From Pseudomonas paracarnis (GTDB taxonomy: Bacteria; Pseudomonadota; Gammaproteobacteria; Pseudomonadales; Pseudomonadaceae), in assembly GCF_904063055.1 (NCBI RefSeq), contig NZ_CAJFCN010000002.1:186001-250000 (forward strand): a DNA stretch of 64,000 nucleotides. Reading direction: 5' to 3'. Shown in pieces: positions 55,729-64,000 of this stretch. The notes beneath the pieces were generated by a model. That model did not search any database, was not told the origin of the DNA, and saw nothing but the letters and a program-made list of their open reading frames with translations. The translations under genes and the position numbers were made by a program. Each line of letters starts with the position of its first letter. Position 1 is the stretch's first letter.

Positions 55729-56583
55729 TTAAGCGGCGATCGACAACTTCAGCTTGTTCATCGCGCTTTTCTCAAGCTGACGAATCCGCTCTGCCGACAC
55801 GTTGTACTTTTGCGCCAGGTCGTGCAGCGTGGCTTTTTCTTCTGCCAGCCAACGCTGGTAGAGAATGTCACGGCTGCGGTCGTCCAGCACTTCCAGCGCT
55901 TCGTGCAGGTTGTGGTTGGAGTTGTCGCTCCAGTCGGCGTCCTCCAGTTGACGCGCCGGATCGTACCGGTGGTCTTCCAGATAGTTGGCCGGCGATTGGA
56001 AGGCGCTGTCGTCATCCGCTTCGGCGGCTGGGTCGAAGGCCATGTCATGGCCGGTCAGGCGGCTTTCCATCTCGCGCACTTCACGGGGCTCCACACCGAG
56101 GCTTTCGGCCACGCGGTGGACTTCTTCGTTGTTCAGCCACGCCAGGCGTTTTTTCTGGCTGCGCAGGTTGAAGAACAGCTTGCGCTGGGCCTTGGTGGTG
56201 GCCACTTTCACGATGCGCCAGTTGCGCAGGATGAACTCGTGGATTTCCGCCTTGATCCAGTGCACGGCAAACGACACCAGGCGCACGCCCATTTCAGGGT
56301 TGAAGCGCTTCACAGCCTTCATCAGGCCTACGTTGCCTTCCTGAATCAGGTCGGCCTGGGCCAGACCGTAACCGCTATAGCTACGGGCGATATGTACGAC
56401 AAAACGCAGGTGGGCGAGCACCATCTGCCGAGCCGCCCCCAAATCCTGCTCATAGTAGAGACTCTCGGCCAGTTCACGCTCCTGCTCGGGCGTCAGCAAT
56501 GGAATGCTGTTGACCGTGTGCACATAGGCTTCCAGGTTCGCACCCGGGACCAAGGCATAAGCAGGTTGCAAAGAAGTGGTCAT
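55729..56583 (-). CDS. rpoH: RNA polymerase sigma-32 factor RpoH
   Basis: The 284-aa heat-shock sigma factor directs chaperone and protease genes. Region 2 ([63 protein letters not shown]), the RpoH box [14 protein letters not shown] after it, and region 4 HTH ([32 protein letters not shown]) are all present. The ATG at 56583 is the family start; an upstream in-frame ATG is not conserved. It lies 130 bp after ftsX with its own promoter candidates. Confidence 0.97.
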   Translation of the reverse strand: MTTSLQPAYALVPGANLEAYVHTVNSIPLLTPEQERELAESLYYEQDLGAARQMVLAHLRFVVHIARSYSGYGLAQADLIQEGNVGLMKAVKRFNPEMGVRLVSFAVHWIKAEIHEFILRNWRIVKVATTKAQRKLFFNLRSQKKRLAWLNNEEVHRVAESLGVEPREVREMESRLTGHDMAFDPAAEADDDSAFQSPANYLEDHRYDPARQLEDADWSDNSNHNLHEALEVLDDRSRDILYQRWLAEEKATLHDLAQKYNVSAERIRQLEKSAMNKLKLSIAA

Positions 56584-56632
56584 ACGAAAAAACCTCCGAC
56601 TCACATAACTCGTGCAGTTCAGCACTGCGAAA

Positions 56633-56662
56633 ATTGACCTGGGAACCGTAGGACAAGTTCCC
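56633..56662 (-). promoter_or_regulatory. SigmaE/AlgU-type promoter candidate for rpoH, overlapped by an inverted repeat
   Basis: GGAACTT (56655-56661 on this strand) and TCAAT (56633-56637) are 17 bp apart, resembling the GAACTT-N16/17-TCtgA promoter used by AlgU. In P. aeruginosa an AlgU-dependent rpoH promoter is established. GGGAAC/GTTCCC (56657-56662 with 56641-56646) forms a perfect inverted repeat over the -35 and spacer. Confidence 0.45.
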
Positions 56663-56713
56663 TAAACCGCTGATACGGTCAATACAAACGAAACCACATT
56701 AATCTGGCATTAA

Positions 56714-57736
56714 CTACTTCGGCGCCAGCTCACGTAAATGCCGTGCCACCGCAATCCACGCACCGATATACCCCAACAACACCGCGCCAAGCAAGAGACT
56801 CAGACCATCGGCTACCGGCACACCGGCCAGAGCGAAATCACTGCCGTAGAGCCCCGCCAGGCCGACAACCGCGTCGTTCAACCAATCCAGGCCAAACGCC
56901 AGTACGCCCCAGGACAAGACCCCCGCACCCAGGCCATACAGCGCGCCCATGTACAGGAAAGGCCGACGCACATAGCTGTCTGTGCCGCCCACCAGTTTAA
57001 TCACTTCTATCTCGGTGCGACGGTTTTCAATATGAAGACGAATGGTATTACCTATCACCAAAAGTAATGCAGACACTAATAACACCGTCAGGCCGAACAC
57101 AAAGCGGTCGCCCAGCTTGAGGATCGCGGCCAGGCGCTCTACCCAGACTAGATCAAGTTGGGCCTGTTGCACCTTCGGCATCCCTGCGAGTTTTTGTCGC
57201 AGGGCTTCCAGCGCCGGCTTGTCGACCTCGTTCGGCGTTACCAGCACCACGCCCGGCAGCGGGTTCTGCGGCAGCTCCTTGAGCGCCTCGCCCAGGCCCG
57301 ATTGCTGCTGGAACTCTTCGAGAGCCTGGTCGCGGCTGATGTACTCGGCCTCGGCTACCCCCGGGATGTTCTTGATGTCGTCACGCAGCGCTTCGCCCTC
57401 CTTGCTGCTGGTGTCCAGGTTCAGGTACAGCGAAATCTGCGCCGCCCGCTGCCAGGAACCGCCCAGGCGCTCCACGTTATTAAGCAACAGCGACAAGCCC
57501 ATCGGCAGGCTCAAGGCCACGGCCATGACCAGGCAGGTGAAAAAGCTGCCGATCGGCTGCTTGCCCAGGCGACGCAGGCTGTCCAGCAGGCTGGCGCGGT
57601 GGCTTTCGATCCAGGCGTGCACCAGGGTGCCGAAGTCCGGGCCGTCGTCTTCGTCGTGTTTTTTCTTTTTCGGTTGCGGGTCGGCCGGCTTCGGAGCCAC
57701 CCGTTCGGATACTTTAGGGCTGCGTGTAGCACTCAT
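56714..57736 (-). CDS. ftsX: Cell division protein FtsX
   Basis: The 340-aa membrane protein has a long charged N-terminus, first helix about 70-90 (FFTCLVMAVALSLPMGLSLLL), a periplasmic domain with YLNLDTSSKEGEALRDDIKNIPGVAEAEYIS, and three C-terminal helices. With FtsE it forms an ABC-like complex that activates periplasmic amidases during septation. It overlaps ftsE by four bases. Confidence 0.96.
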   Translation of the reverse strand: MSATRSPKVSERVAPKPADPQPKKKKHDEDDGPDFGTLVHAWIESHRASLLDSLRRLGKQPIGSFFTCLVMAVALSLPMGLSLLLNNVERLGGSWQRAAQISLYLNLDTSSKEGEALRDDIKNIPGVAEAEYISRDQALEEFQQQSGLGEALKELPQNPLPGVVLVTPNEVDKPALEALRQKLAGMPKVQQAQLDLVWVERLAAILKLGDRFVFGLTVLLVSALLLVIGNTIRLHIENRRTEIEVIKLVGGTDSYVRRPFLYMGALYGLGAGVLSWGVLAFGLDWLNDAVVGLAGLYGSDFALAGVPVADGLSLLLGAVLLGYIGAWIAVARHLRELAPK

Positions 57737-58404
57737 ACGCCAGCCTCCCCGTCGCCGATCAGGCGGCCGCGTTGCAGGGTCAGCATGCGATGGCGCATAC
57801 GGGCAATCAGGGCCAGGTCGTGGCTGGCGATCAAGACGCTGGTGCCCAGGCGGTTGATGTCTTCGAACACCCCCATGATCTCGGCCGCCAGGCGCGGGTC
57901 GAGGTTACCGGTGGGTTCGTCCGCCAGCAGCAAAGCCGGGCGATGGACGATGGCGCGGGCGATACCGACACGCTGCTGCTGGCCGGTGGACAGGTCGCCG
58001 GGAAAGAGGTCGGTCTTGTCCGACAACGCCACGCGCTCCAGGGCCGAGTCCACGCGCTTGACGATCTCGGCCTTGGACAACCCGAGGATCTGCAACGGCA
58101 GGGCCACGTTGTTGAACACCGTACGGTCGAACAGCAACTGGTGGTTCTGGAACACCACGCCGATCTGGCGGCGCAGGAATGGAATTTGCGCATTGCTGAT
58201 AGTGGCCAGGTCCTGGCCCGCCAGCAGCAACTTGCCGGTCGTCGGGCGTTCCATGGCCAGCAGCAGGCGCAACAGCGTACTTTTGCCCGCGCCCGAATGG
58301 CCGGTGACAAACAAGAATTCGCCGCGACGCACTCGAAAGCTCAGCTCATGCAAGCCCACATGCCCGTTGGCATAGCGTTTACCGACCTGTTCGAATCGAA
58401 TCAT
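57733..58404 (-). CDS. ftsE: Cell division ATP-binding protein FtsE
   Basis: The 223-aa ABC ATPase has Walker A GHSGAGKS at 35-42, Q-loop VVFQNHQLL, signature LSTGQQQRV and Walker B LLLADEPTGNLD. It energises FtsX signalling to cell-wall hydrolases. Four-base overlaps with ftsY and ftsX mark a coupled ftsYEX operon. Confidence 0.97.
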   Translation of the reverse strand: MIRFEQVGKRYANGHVGLHELSFRVRRGEFLFVTGHSGAGKSTLLRLLLAMERPTTGKLLLAGQDLATISNAQIPFLRRQIGVVFQNHQLLFDRTVFNNVALPLQILGLSKAEIVKRVDSALERVALSDKTDLFPGDLSTGQQQRVGIARAIVHRPALLLADEPTGNLDPRLAAEIMGVFEDINRLGTSVLIASHDLALIARMRHRMLTLQRGRLIGDGEAGV

Positions 58405-59795
58405 GAACGCTCCCGCTCGGCAAACAGTGCCTGTACAAAGGGTTCGGCTTCAAAGGTGCGCAGGTCGTCGATGCCTTCACCGACGCCGATATAGCGAATC
58501 GGCAACCCGAACTGTTTGGCCAGGGCGAAAATCACACCGCCCTTGGCCGTGCCGTCGAGCTTAGTCAATGCCAAGCCGGTCAGCTGCACCGTCTGGTTGA
58601 ATTGCTTGGCCTGGCTGATGGCGTTCTGGCCAGTACCGGCGTCGAGCACCAGCAGGACTTCATGGGGTGCATCGGCGTCGAGCTTGCCGATCACGCGGCG
58701 CACTTTCTTCAGTTCTTCCATCAAGTTGTCTTTGGTGTGCAGGCGACCGGCGGTGTCGGCGATCAGCACGTCAATGTTACGGGCCTTGGCGGCCTGCACG
58801 GCATCGAAGATCACCGAAGCCGAGTCGGCGCCGGTGTGCTGGGCGATCACCGGGATCTTGTTGCGCTCGCCCCACACCTGCAACTGCTCGACGGCGGCGG
58901 CACGGAAGGTGTCACCGGCGGCGAGCATGACTTTCTTGCCTTCACCTTGCAGCTTCTTGGCCAGCTTGCCGATGGTGGTGGTCTTGCCAGCGCCATTAAC
59001 CCCTACAACGAGGATGACGAACGGCTTTTTCGGCGTGATCACCAGCGGCGCTTCAACCGGTTTGAGCATGGCGGCCAGCTCAGCCTGCAGGGATTTGTAC
59101 AGCGCATCGGCGTCGGTCAACTGCTTGCGCGCGACCTTCTGCGTCAGGCTCTGAATGATCACGGCGGTGGCTTCGACGCCCACGTCGGCGGTGAGCAGGC
59201 GGGTCTCGATGTCTTCGAGCAGCTCGTCATCAATGACTTTCTTGCCCAGGAACAGGCTGGCCATGCCTTCGCCAATACTGGCGCTGGTCTTGCTCAGGCC
59301 CTGCTTGAGGCGTGCAAAGAATCCGGTTTTGCTGGTTTCGGTGGTGGCGACGACAGGCTCTGGCTCGATAACGGCAGGTGCAGCGACAACCGGTGCAGGC
59401 ACTTCAACGACGGGCGGTATTTCAGCCACAGCCTCTACCGGCGCCGGCTCAACCACTGCAGGAATCGGCGGCACGACGTGCTCGGCCTGAACATCCTCAA
59501 CCAATGCCACGGGTTCTTCGGCCACCGGCAGCTCTAACCAGGGCTTGTGCTCAGGCTCAGGTTCCGGCTCGGCCTCAACGACCGGCTGCAACACCGGCTC
59601 AGCCATCGGTAACACCACCGGAACTGGCGTCTCGGCAACCGGTTCGGCTTCTATTACGGGTTCAGGGGTCGGTTCAGCGTGAACCTGTGGCTGTTCGACG
59701 ACGGTTTCCTGCGGCTTTTTGCGCAGCCATCCGAACAGGCCTTTCTTCTCGCCAGCCGCAGCTGGGGTCTTCTTGTCGTCGTTGGAACCAAACAT
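58401..59795 (-). CDS. ftsY: Signal recognition particle receptor FtsY
   Basis: The 464-aa SRP receptor GTPase has an acidic, Pro/Val/Glu-rich A domain (about residues 15-160, typical for membrane and lipid association) followed by the NG domain: GVNGAGKTTTIGKLAKK, DTFRAAAVEQL, DTAGRLHTKDNLMEELKK, TKLDGTAKGG and YIGVGEGIDDLRTF. It docks ribosome-SRP complexes at the membrane. The ATG at 59795 starts MFGSNDDKK; an upstream in-frame start is unconserved. Confidence 0.97.
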   Translation of the reverse strand: MFGSNDDKKTPAAAGEKKGLFGWLRKKPQETVVEQPQVHAEPTPEPVIEAEPVAETPVPVVLPMAEPVLQPVVEAEPEPEPEHKPWLELPVAEEPVALVEDVQAEHVVPPIPAVVEPAPVEAVAEIPPVVEVPAPVVAAPAVIEPEPVVATTETSKTGFFARLKQGLSKTSASIGEGMASLFLGKKVIDDELLEDIETRLLTADVGVEATAVIIQSLTQKVARKQLTDADALYKSLQAELAAMLKPVEAPLVITPKKPFVILVVGVNGAGKTTTIGKLAKKLQGEGKKVMLAAGDTFRAAAVEQLQVWGERNKIPVIAQHTGADSASVIFDAVQAAKARNIDVLIADTAGRLHTKDNLMEELKKVRRVIGKLDADAPHEVLLVLDAGTGQNAISQAKQFNQTVQLTGLALTKLDGTAKGGVIFALAKQFGLPIRYIGVGEGIDDLRTFEAEPFVQALFAERERS

Positions 59796-60027
59796 GGAGA
59801 CGGCTATCTCAAGGTAGCGACGCGCCACAGGGCGCGCCGGTAAATAAAATTCGATGCGTAACAGACTGTTTTTTAGCCAGCTCGTTCATGCGCAACATTT
59901 TGTAAGGCCTAAATAGGGCCTTCACAAGACAGCCGCAGTGGCCGTCCTTAAGTCGGACCAGTATCCTAGCACCTCCTCGCCCGCCGACGCTAAGACCAAG
60001 CGGGCAGCCCAACAGGTTTAAAAACGA

Positions 60028-61383
60028 ATGAATGCTCTAGCCCGCCGCGCCGCAGGCCTGCTGTTCAGCACAGTTTGTCTGCCTCTCTCAGCTTTGGCTG
60101 CCGATCCACAACCCACCCATGAATTCACCCTCGATAACGGCCTTAAAGTGGTCGTGCGCGAAGATCATCGCGCGCCGGTGGTGGTTTCCCAGGTCTGGTA
60201 CAAGGTTGGCTCAAGCTACGAAACCCCGGGCCAGACCGGTTTGTCCCACGCCCTGGAACACATGATGTTCAAGGGCAGCGCCAAGGTCGGCCCCGGCGAA
60301 GCCTCGCTGATCCTGCGCGACCTGGGCGCCGAAGAAAATGCGTTCACCAGCGACGACTACACCGCGTATTACCAGGTATTGGCCCGTGACCGCCTGGGCG
60401 TGGCCTTTGAGCTGGAAGCCGACCGCATGGCCAGCCTGCGCCTGCCGGCCGACGAGTTCAGCCGTGAAATCGAGGTAATCAAAGAAGAACGCCGCCTGCG
60501 CACCGACGATAACCCCATGTCCAAGGCGTTCGAGCGCTTCAAGGCCATGGCGTTCCCGGCCAGTGGCTACCACACGCCGACCATTGGCTGGATGGCCGAC
60601 CTGGACCGCATGAAGGTCGAGGAACTGCGCCACTGGTACCAATCCTGGTACGTGCCGAACAACGCCACCCTGGTGGTGGTCGGCGACGTGACCCCGGACG
60701 AGGTGAAAAACCTCGCCCAACGTTACTTCGGCCCGATCCCCAAGCGTGACGTGCCGCCGGCAAAAATCCCGATGGAACTGGCCGAGCCCGGCGAGCGCCT
60801 GCTGACCCTGCACGTGCAGACCCAACTTCCGAGTGTGATCCTGGGCTTCAACGTGCCCGGCCTGGCCACCGCTGAAGACAAACGTTCGGTGCAGGCCCTG
60901 CGCCTGATCTCGGCCCTGCTGGACGGCGGCTACAGTGCACGGATCTCCGAGCAACTGCAACGCGGTGAGGAACTGGTGTCCGCGGCTTCCACCAACTACG
61001 ACGCCTACACCCGTGGCGACAGCCTGTTTACCCTCTCGGCCACGCCGAACCAGCAGAAGAAGAAAACCGTGGCCCAGGCCGAAGCCGGCCTGTGGCGCCT
61101 GCTCGATGAGTTGAAGGCCAAGCCGCCGACCGCCGAAGAATTGGAGCGCATCCGTGCCCAGGTGATTGCTGGCCTGGTGTACCAGCGTGATTCCATCACC
61201 AGCCAGGCCACGGCCATCGGCTCCCTGGAAACGGTCGGCCTGTCCTGGAAACTCATGGACACCGAGCTTGCCGACCTGCAAAGCGTGACCCCGGAAGACA
61301 TCCAGAAAGCCGCACGCACTTATTTCACCCGCGAACGTCTGAGCGTCGCCCATGTTTTGCCTGAGGAGACCGCTCATGAGTGA
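60028..61383 (+). CDS. M16 zinc metallopeptidase (catalytic partner)
   Basis: The 451-aa pitrilysin-family protease has a signal peptide (residues about 1-24, ending SALA-ADP) and the inverted zinc motif H74-x-x-E77-H78 (LSHALEHMMFKGS), with the distal glutamate in the ELEADRMASL region. M16 proteases of this PqqL/YmxG type work as pairs with an inactive subunit, here encoded immediately downstream with an 8-base overlap. It is divergent from ftsY. Confidence 0.93.
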   Translation: MNALARRAAGLLFSTVCLPLSALAADPQPTHEFTLDNGLKVVVREDHRAPVVVSQVWYKVGSSYETPGQTGLSHALEHMMFKGSAKVGPGEASLILRDLGAEENAFTSDDYTAYYQVLARDRLGVAFELEADRMASLRLPADEFSREIEVIKEERRLRTDDNPMSKAFERFKAMAFPASGYHTPTIGWMADLDRMKVEELRHWYQSWYVPNNATLVVVGDVTPDEVKNLAQRYFGPIPKRDVPPAKIPMELAEPGERLLTLHVQTQLPSVILGFNVPGLATAEDKRSVQALRLISALLDGGYSARISEQLQRGEELVSAASTNYDAYTRGDSLFTLSATPNQQKKKTVAQAEAGLWRLLDELKAKPPTAEELERIRAQVIAGLVYQRDSITSQATAIGSLETVGLSWKLMDTELADLQSVTPEDIQKAARTYFTRERLSVAHVLPEETAHE

Positions 61384-62866
61384 TCGCAAAAACAGCCGCC
61401 TGATCCTGCCCGGCCTGATCGCCGTCACCCTGATGGCGGCCAGCGCCGTTTACTTCTTGCGCCCCAGCGAGTCGGTCGCCAGCCAGGCCCTGGACAAGGC
61501 TCAAACGGCCAGCACCCTGCAATCCCTGGCGGAACTGGATGGCAAGGCACCGACCAACCGCAAGCTCGACGTACAAACCTGGACCACCACCGAAGGCGCC
61601 AAGGTGCTGTTCGTCGAAGCCCATGAACTGCCGATGTTCGACATGCGCCTGCTGTTCGCCGCCGGCAGCAGCCAGGATGGCGACGTGCCAGGCCTGGCAC
61701 TGATGACCAACGCCATGCTCAACGAAGGCGTGCCGGGCAAGGATGTCAGCCAGATCGCCAGCGGGTTCGAAGGCCTGGGGGCCGACTTTGGCAACGGCGC
61801 CTACCGCGACATGGCGCTGGTGACCCTGCGCAGCCTGAGCGACAGCGCCAAGCGCGACGCCGCCCTGTCACTGTTCAACCAGGTGATCGGCCAGCCGACA
61901 TTCCCGGCAGACTCGCTGGCACGCATCAAGAACCAGATCCTGGCCGGTTTCGAGTACCAGAAGCAGAACCCCGGCAAACTGGCGAGCATCGAGCTGTTCA
62001 AGCGCCTGTACGGCGACCACCCTTACGCGCACCCGAGCGAAGGCACCCCCGAGAGCGTGCCGAAGATTACCCTGGCGCAGTTGCAGGCGTTCCACGCCAA
62101 GGCCTATGCGGCGGGTAACGCGGTAATTGCAGTAGTGGGCGACCTGACCCGCGCCGAAGCCGAAGCCATGACGGCCAAGGTGTCCGCCTCGCTGCCCAAG
62201 GGCCCGGCGATGGCCAAGATCGCCCAGCCGACCGAGCCAAAAGCCGGCCTGAGCCGTATCGAGTTCCCGTCCAAGCAAACCCACCTGCTGTTTGCGCAGT
62301 TGGGCATCGACCGTGCCGACCCGGATTACGCAGCCTTGTCCCTGGGTAACCAGATCCTCGGCGGCGGTGGCTTCGGCACTCGCTTGATGAGCGAAGTGCG
62401 TGAAAAGCGCGGCCTGACCTACGGCGTGTATTCCGGTTTCTCACCGATGCAGGTGCGCGGCCCGTTCATGATCAACCTGCAGACCCGCGCCGAAATGAGC
62501 GGTGGCACCTTGCGCCTGGTGGAGGACGTATTGGCTGACTACCTCAAGACCGGCCCGACGCAAAAGGAACTGGATGACGCCAAGCGCGAGCTGGCCGGCA
62601 GCTTCCCGCTGTCCACCGCAAGCAACGCCGATATCGTCGGGCAGTTGGGTGCCATGGGTTTCTACAACCTGCCGCTGAGCTATCTGGAAGATTTCATGAA
62701 ACAATCCCAGGCCCTGACCGTCGATCAGGTCAAGGCTGCAATGAACAAACACTTGAGCGCCGACAAGATGGTCATCGTGACCGCCGGCCCGACGATTGCG
62801 CAAAAGCCACTACCGCCCCCCACTGATAAACCTGCCGAGCAGCCGCTCGGGGTTCCGGAGCATTAA
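61376..62866 (+). CDS. M16 peptidase-like protein (non-catalytic partner)
   Basis: The 496-aa M16 homologue starts with an N-terminal anchor or signal (LILPGLIAVTLMAASAVYFL, residues about 10-29) and lacks H-x-x-E-H: the equivalent region reads NAMLNEGVPGKDVSQIASGFEGLGADFG. It has the C-terminal R/Y-containing GLTYGVYSGFSPMQVRGPFMI typical of the substrate-holding half. It likely forms a clamshell with the upstream active protease. TAATG overlap with rsmD. Confidence 0.92.
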   Translation: MSDRKNSRLILPGLIAVTLMAASAVYFLRPSESVASQALDKAQTASTLQSLAELDGKAPTNRKLDVQTWTTTEGAKVLFVEAHELPMFDMRLLFAAGSSQDGDVPGLALMTNAMLNEGVPGKDVSQIASGFEGLGADFGNGAYRDMALVTLRSLSDSAKRDAALSLFNQVIGQPTFPADSLARIKNQILAGFEYQKQNPGKLASIELFKRLYGDHPYAHPSEGTPESVPKITLAQLQAFHAKAYAAGNAVIAVVGDLTRAEAEAMTAKVSASLPKGPAMAKIAQPTEPKAGLSRIEFPSKQTHLLFAQLGIDRADPDYAALSLGNQILGGGGFGTRLMSEVREKRGLTYGVYSGFSPMQVRGPFMINLQTRAEMSGGTLRLVEDVLADYLKTGPTQKELDDAKRELAGSFPLSTASNADIVGQLGAMGFYNLPLSYLEDFMKQSQALTVDQVKAAMNKHLSADKMVIVTAGPTIAQKPLPPPTDKPAEQPLGVPEH

Positions 62867-63483
62867 TGGCCAGTTCATCTCGCCCGAAAAAACCTGTCCA
62901 CAACGTGCATAACGGTGTGGGCCAACTGCGCATCATTGGCGGTGAATGGGGCAGCCGCAAGCTGAGCTTCCCCGACGTTGTGGGCCTGCGCCCGACGCCT
63001 GATCGCGTGCGTGAAACCCTGTTCAACTGGCTCGCGCCGTACATAGGCGGGGCCAAAGTGCTGGACCCGTTCGCCGGCAGCGGCGCGCTGTTCCTGGAGG
63101 CGCTGTCCCGTGGCGCGGCCCAGGGCCAGGCGCTGGACGCCAGCAATGTGGCGGTGTCCAGCCTCAAGGAGCACCTGGGCACGCTGCGTTGCACCACCGG
63201 CCAGGTGCAGACGGCCGACGCGCTGTGCTACCTGGAAACCCAGGCGGCGACTGAATACGATGTAGTGTTCCTCGACCCACCGTTCAACCAGAACCTGCTA
63301 CCGGCCGTCTGCACTCTGCTGGAAGAACGCCAGTGGCTGGCACCGGATGCCTGGATCTACACTGAGAGCGAGACCGCGCCCTCCACGCTCGGCCTGCCAA
63401 GTGGCTGGCGCCTGCACCGGGAGCAGAAGTCCGGGCGGGTGTATTACGCGTTGTGGCATCGTTTGGTCGAAAACGCCGCTTAA
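62866..63483 (+). CDS. rsmD: 16S rRNA (guanine-966-N2)-methyltransferase
   Basis: The 205-aa SAM methyltransferase has LRIIGGEWGSRKLSFP, RPTPDRVRETLFNWL, VLDPFAGSGALFLEALSRGA and the catalytic N/D-P-P-F motif VFLDPPFNQN. It methylates G966 of 16S rRNA. Its start overlaps the stop of the M16 partner gene. Confidence 0.96.
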   Translation: MASSSRPKKPVHNVHNGVGQLRIIGGEWGSRKLSFPDVVGLRPTPDRVRETLFNWLAPYIGGAKVLDPFAGSGALFLEALSRGAAQGQALDASNVAVSSLKEHLGTLRCTTGQVQTADALCYLETQAATEYDVVFLDPPFNQNLLPAVCTLLEERQWLAPDAWIYTESETAPSTLGLPSGWRLHREQKSGRVYYALWHRLVENAA

Positions 63484-63534
63484 CCTGTGGCTGGGGAGCT
63501 TGCCACGGCGAGCTCACTGGCTACCGAGAGTTTC

Positions 63535-64000
63535 ATGACCCCCTCTTCCGATTTATTCAAACCCGCCTTCGGCCTCGGCAACCCCCACTTGCAGACACTG
63601 TGGGGGCCGCTGTGGCGGCCGACCACCCACATCGAGCGTCAGCGTGAGCGCCTGTGGCTGGAGGATGGCGACTTCCTCGATCTCGACTGGCATGGCCCCC
63701 ATGACGTGCAAGCGCCCTTGGTGCTGGTGCTGCATGGGCTGACCGGTTCGTCCAATTCACCCTATGTGGCCGGCCTGCAAAAAGTCCTCGCGGCCCAAGG
63801 CTGGGCCAGTGCCGCGTTGAACTGGCGCGGCTGCTCGGGCGAGCCCAACCTGCTGGCTCGCAGTTATCACTCCGGCGCCAGCGAAGACCTGGCGGCGGCG
63901 ATTGCTCATCTGCGCGCCAAGCGGCCGTTGGCGCCCTTGTATGCGGTGGGTTATTCCCTGGGTGGCAATGTGTTGCTCAAGCATCTGGGGGAAACCGGCA
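63535..64000 (+). CDS. YheT-like alpha/beta hydrolase, 3' end cut by window edge
   Basis: 155 codons are visible before the right edge. FGLGNPHLQTLWGPL at the start, VLVLHGLTGSSNSPY, NWRGCSGEPN and the nucleophile elbow G-Y-S-L-G in AVGYSLGGNVLLKHLGE place it in the YheT/ABHD esterase family (Pfam hydrolase_4-like, about 325-335 aa when complete). The catalytic Asp and His lie beyond the window. It follows rsmD by 51 bp. Confidence 0.88.
   Translation, partial: MTPSSDLFKPAFGLGNPHLQTLWGPLWRPTTHIERQRERLWLEDGDFLDLDWHGPHDVQAPLVLVLHGLTGSSNSPYVAGLQKVLAAQGWASAALNWRGCSGEPNLLARSYHSGASEDLAAAIAHLRAKRPLAPLYAVGYSLGGNVLLKHLGETG

Overview
The window reads as chromosomal DNA of a Pseudomonas, most likely from the P. 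fluorescens group. It is GC-rich, its housekeeping gene order matches the P. aeruginosa PAO1 segment running roughly from rsmD to ahcY (recalled synteny, not computed), and it carries many copies of the inverted GTGGGAGCTGGCTTGCC-type REP doublets (REPINs) typical of fluorescent pseudomonads. No rRNA, tRNA, CRISPR array, insertion sequence or prophage was seen.

Layout. (1) 1-2208: the left edge cuts a gene for an ExoU-like patatin phospholipase (type III effector family), next to a hotdog thioesterase. (2) 2209-5022: ahcY behind a clear promoter and an S-adenosylhomocysteine riboswitch, then metF; together the methyl/SAM cycle. (3) 5049-12916: a glycosyltransferase-like orphan, a periplasmic binding protein, the RNA helicase rhlE, yceI with a cytochrome b561, bioA and rsmE. 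(4) 13052-16593: a divergent D-glutamate utilisation locus (dguABC / dguR). (5) 16611-25533: a hemolysin III-like membrane protein, mdcR, and the malonate decarboxylase and transport operon mdcABCDEGH-madLM. (6) 25779-26740: a small DUF6124-like gene with an elaborate structured leader, and an orphan HigA-type antitoxin. (7) 26877-36723: the Pil-Chp chemosensory operon pilGHIJ-chpA-chpC. (8) 36963-45558: gshB, tonB, yqgE-ruvX, pyrR-pyrB-pyrC', a TM2 protein, an NlpC/P60 hydrolase and pilT. (9) 45616-52366: yggS-proC-yggT, metX-metW, a DUF4426 gene, rdgB-hemW and a DUF3392 gene. (10) 52505-64000: trmB, thiG-thiS, a DUF423 gene, mtgA, rpoH, ftsYEX, two M16 peptidases, rsmD, and a YheT-like hydrolase cut by the right edge.

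How the parts work together. ahcY-metF and metX-metW serve methionine and one-carbon metabolism. The pil/chp genes with pilT form a surface-sensing and twitching-motility module, to which the nearby tonB may belong. The dgu and mdc loci are catabolic modules inserted between rsmE and chpC relative to the PAO1 order. ftsYEX-rpoH is the classic cell-division/secretion/heat-shock block.

Most notable items: the ExoU-like gene with intact catalytic motifs and a shortened N-terminus; the DUF6124-like leader, with back-to-back terminator-like hairpins, a 34-codon leader ORF and a hairpin covering the Shine-Dalgarno; a reduced Chp system with a REPIN inside its operon; a catalytically dead PyrC'; and several palindromic operator candidates.
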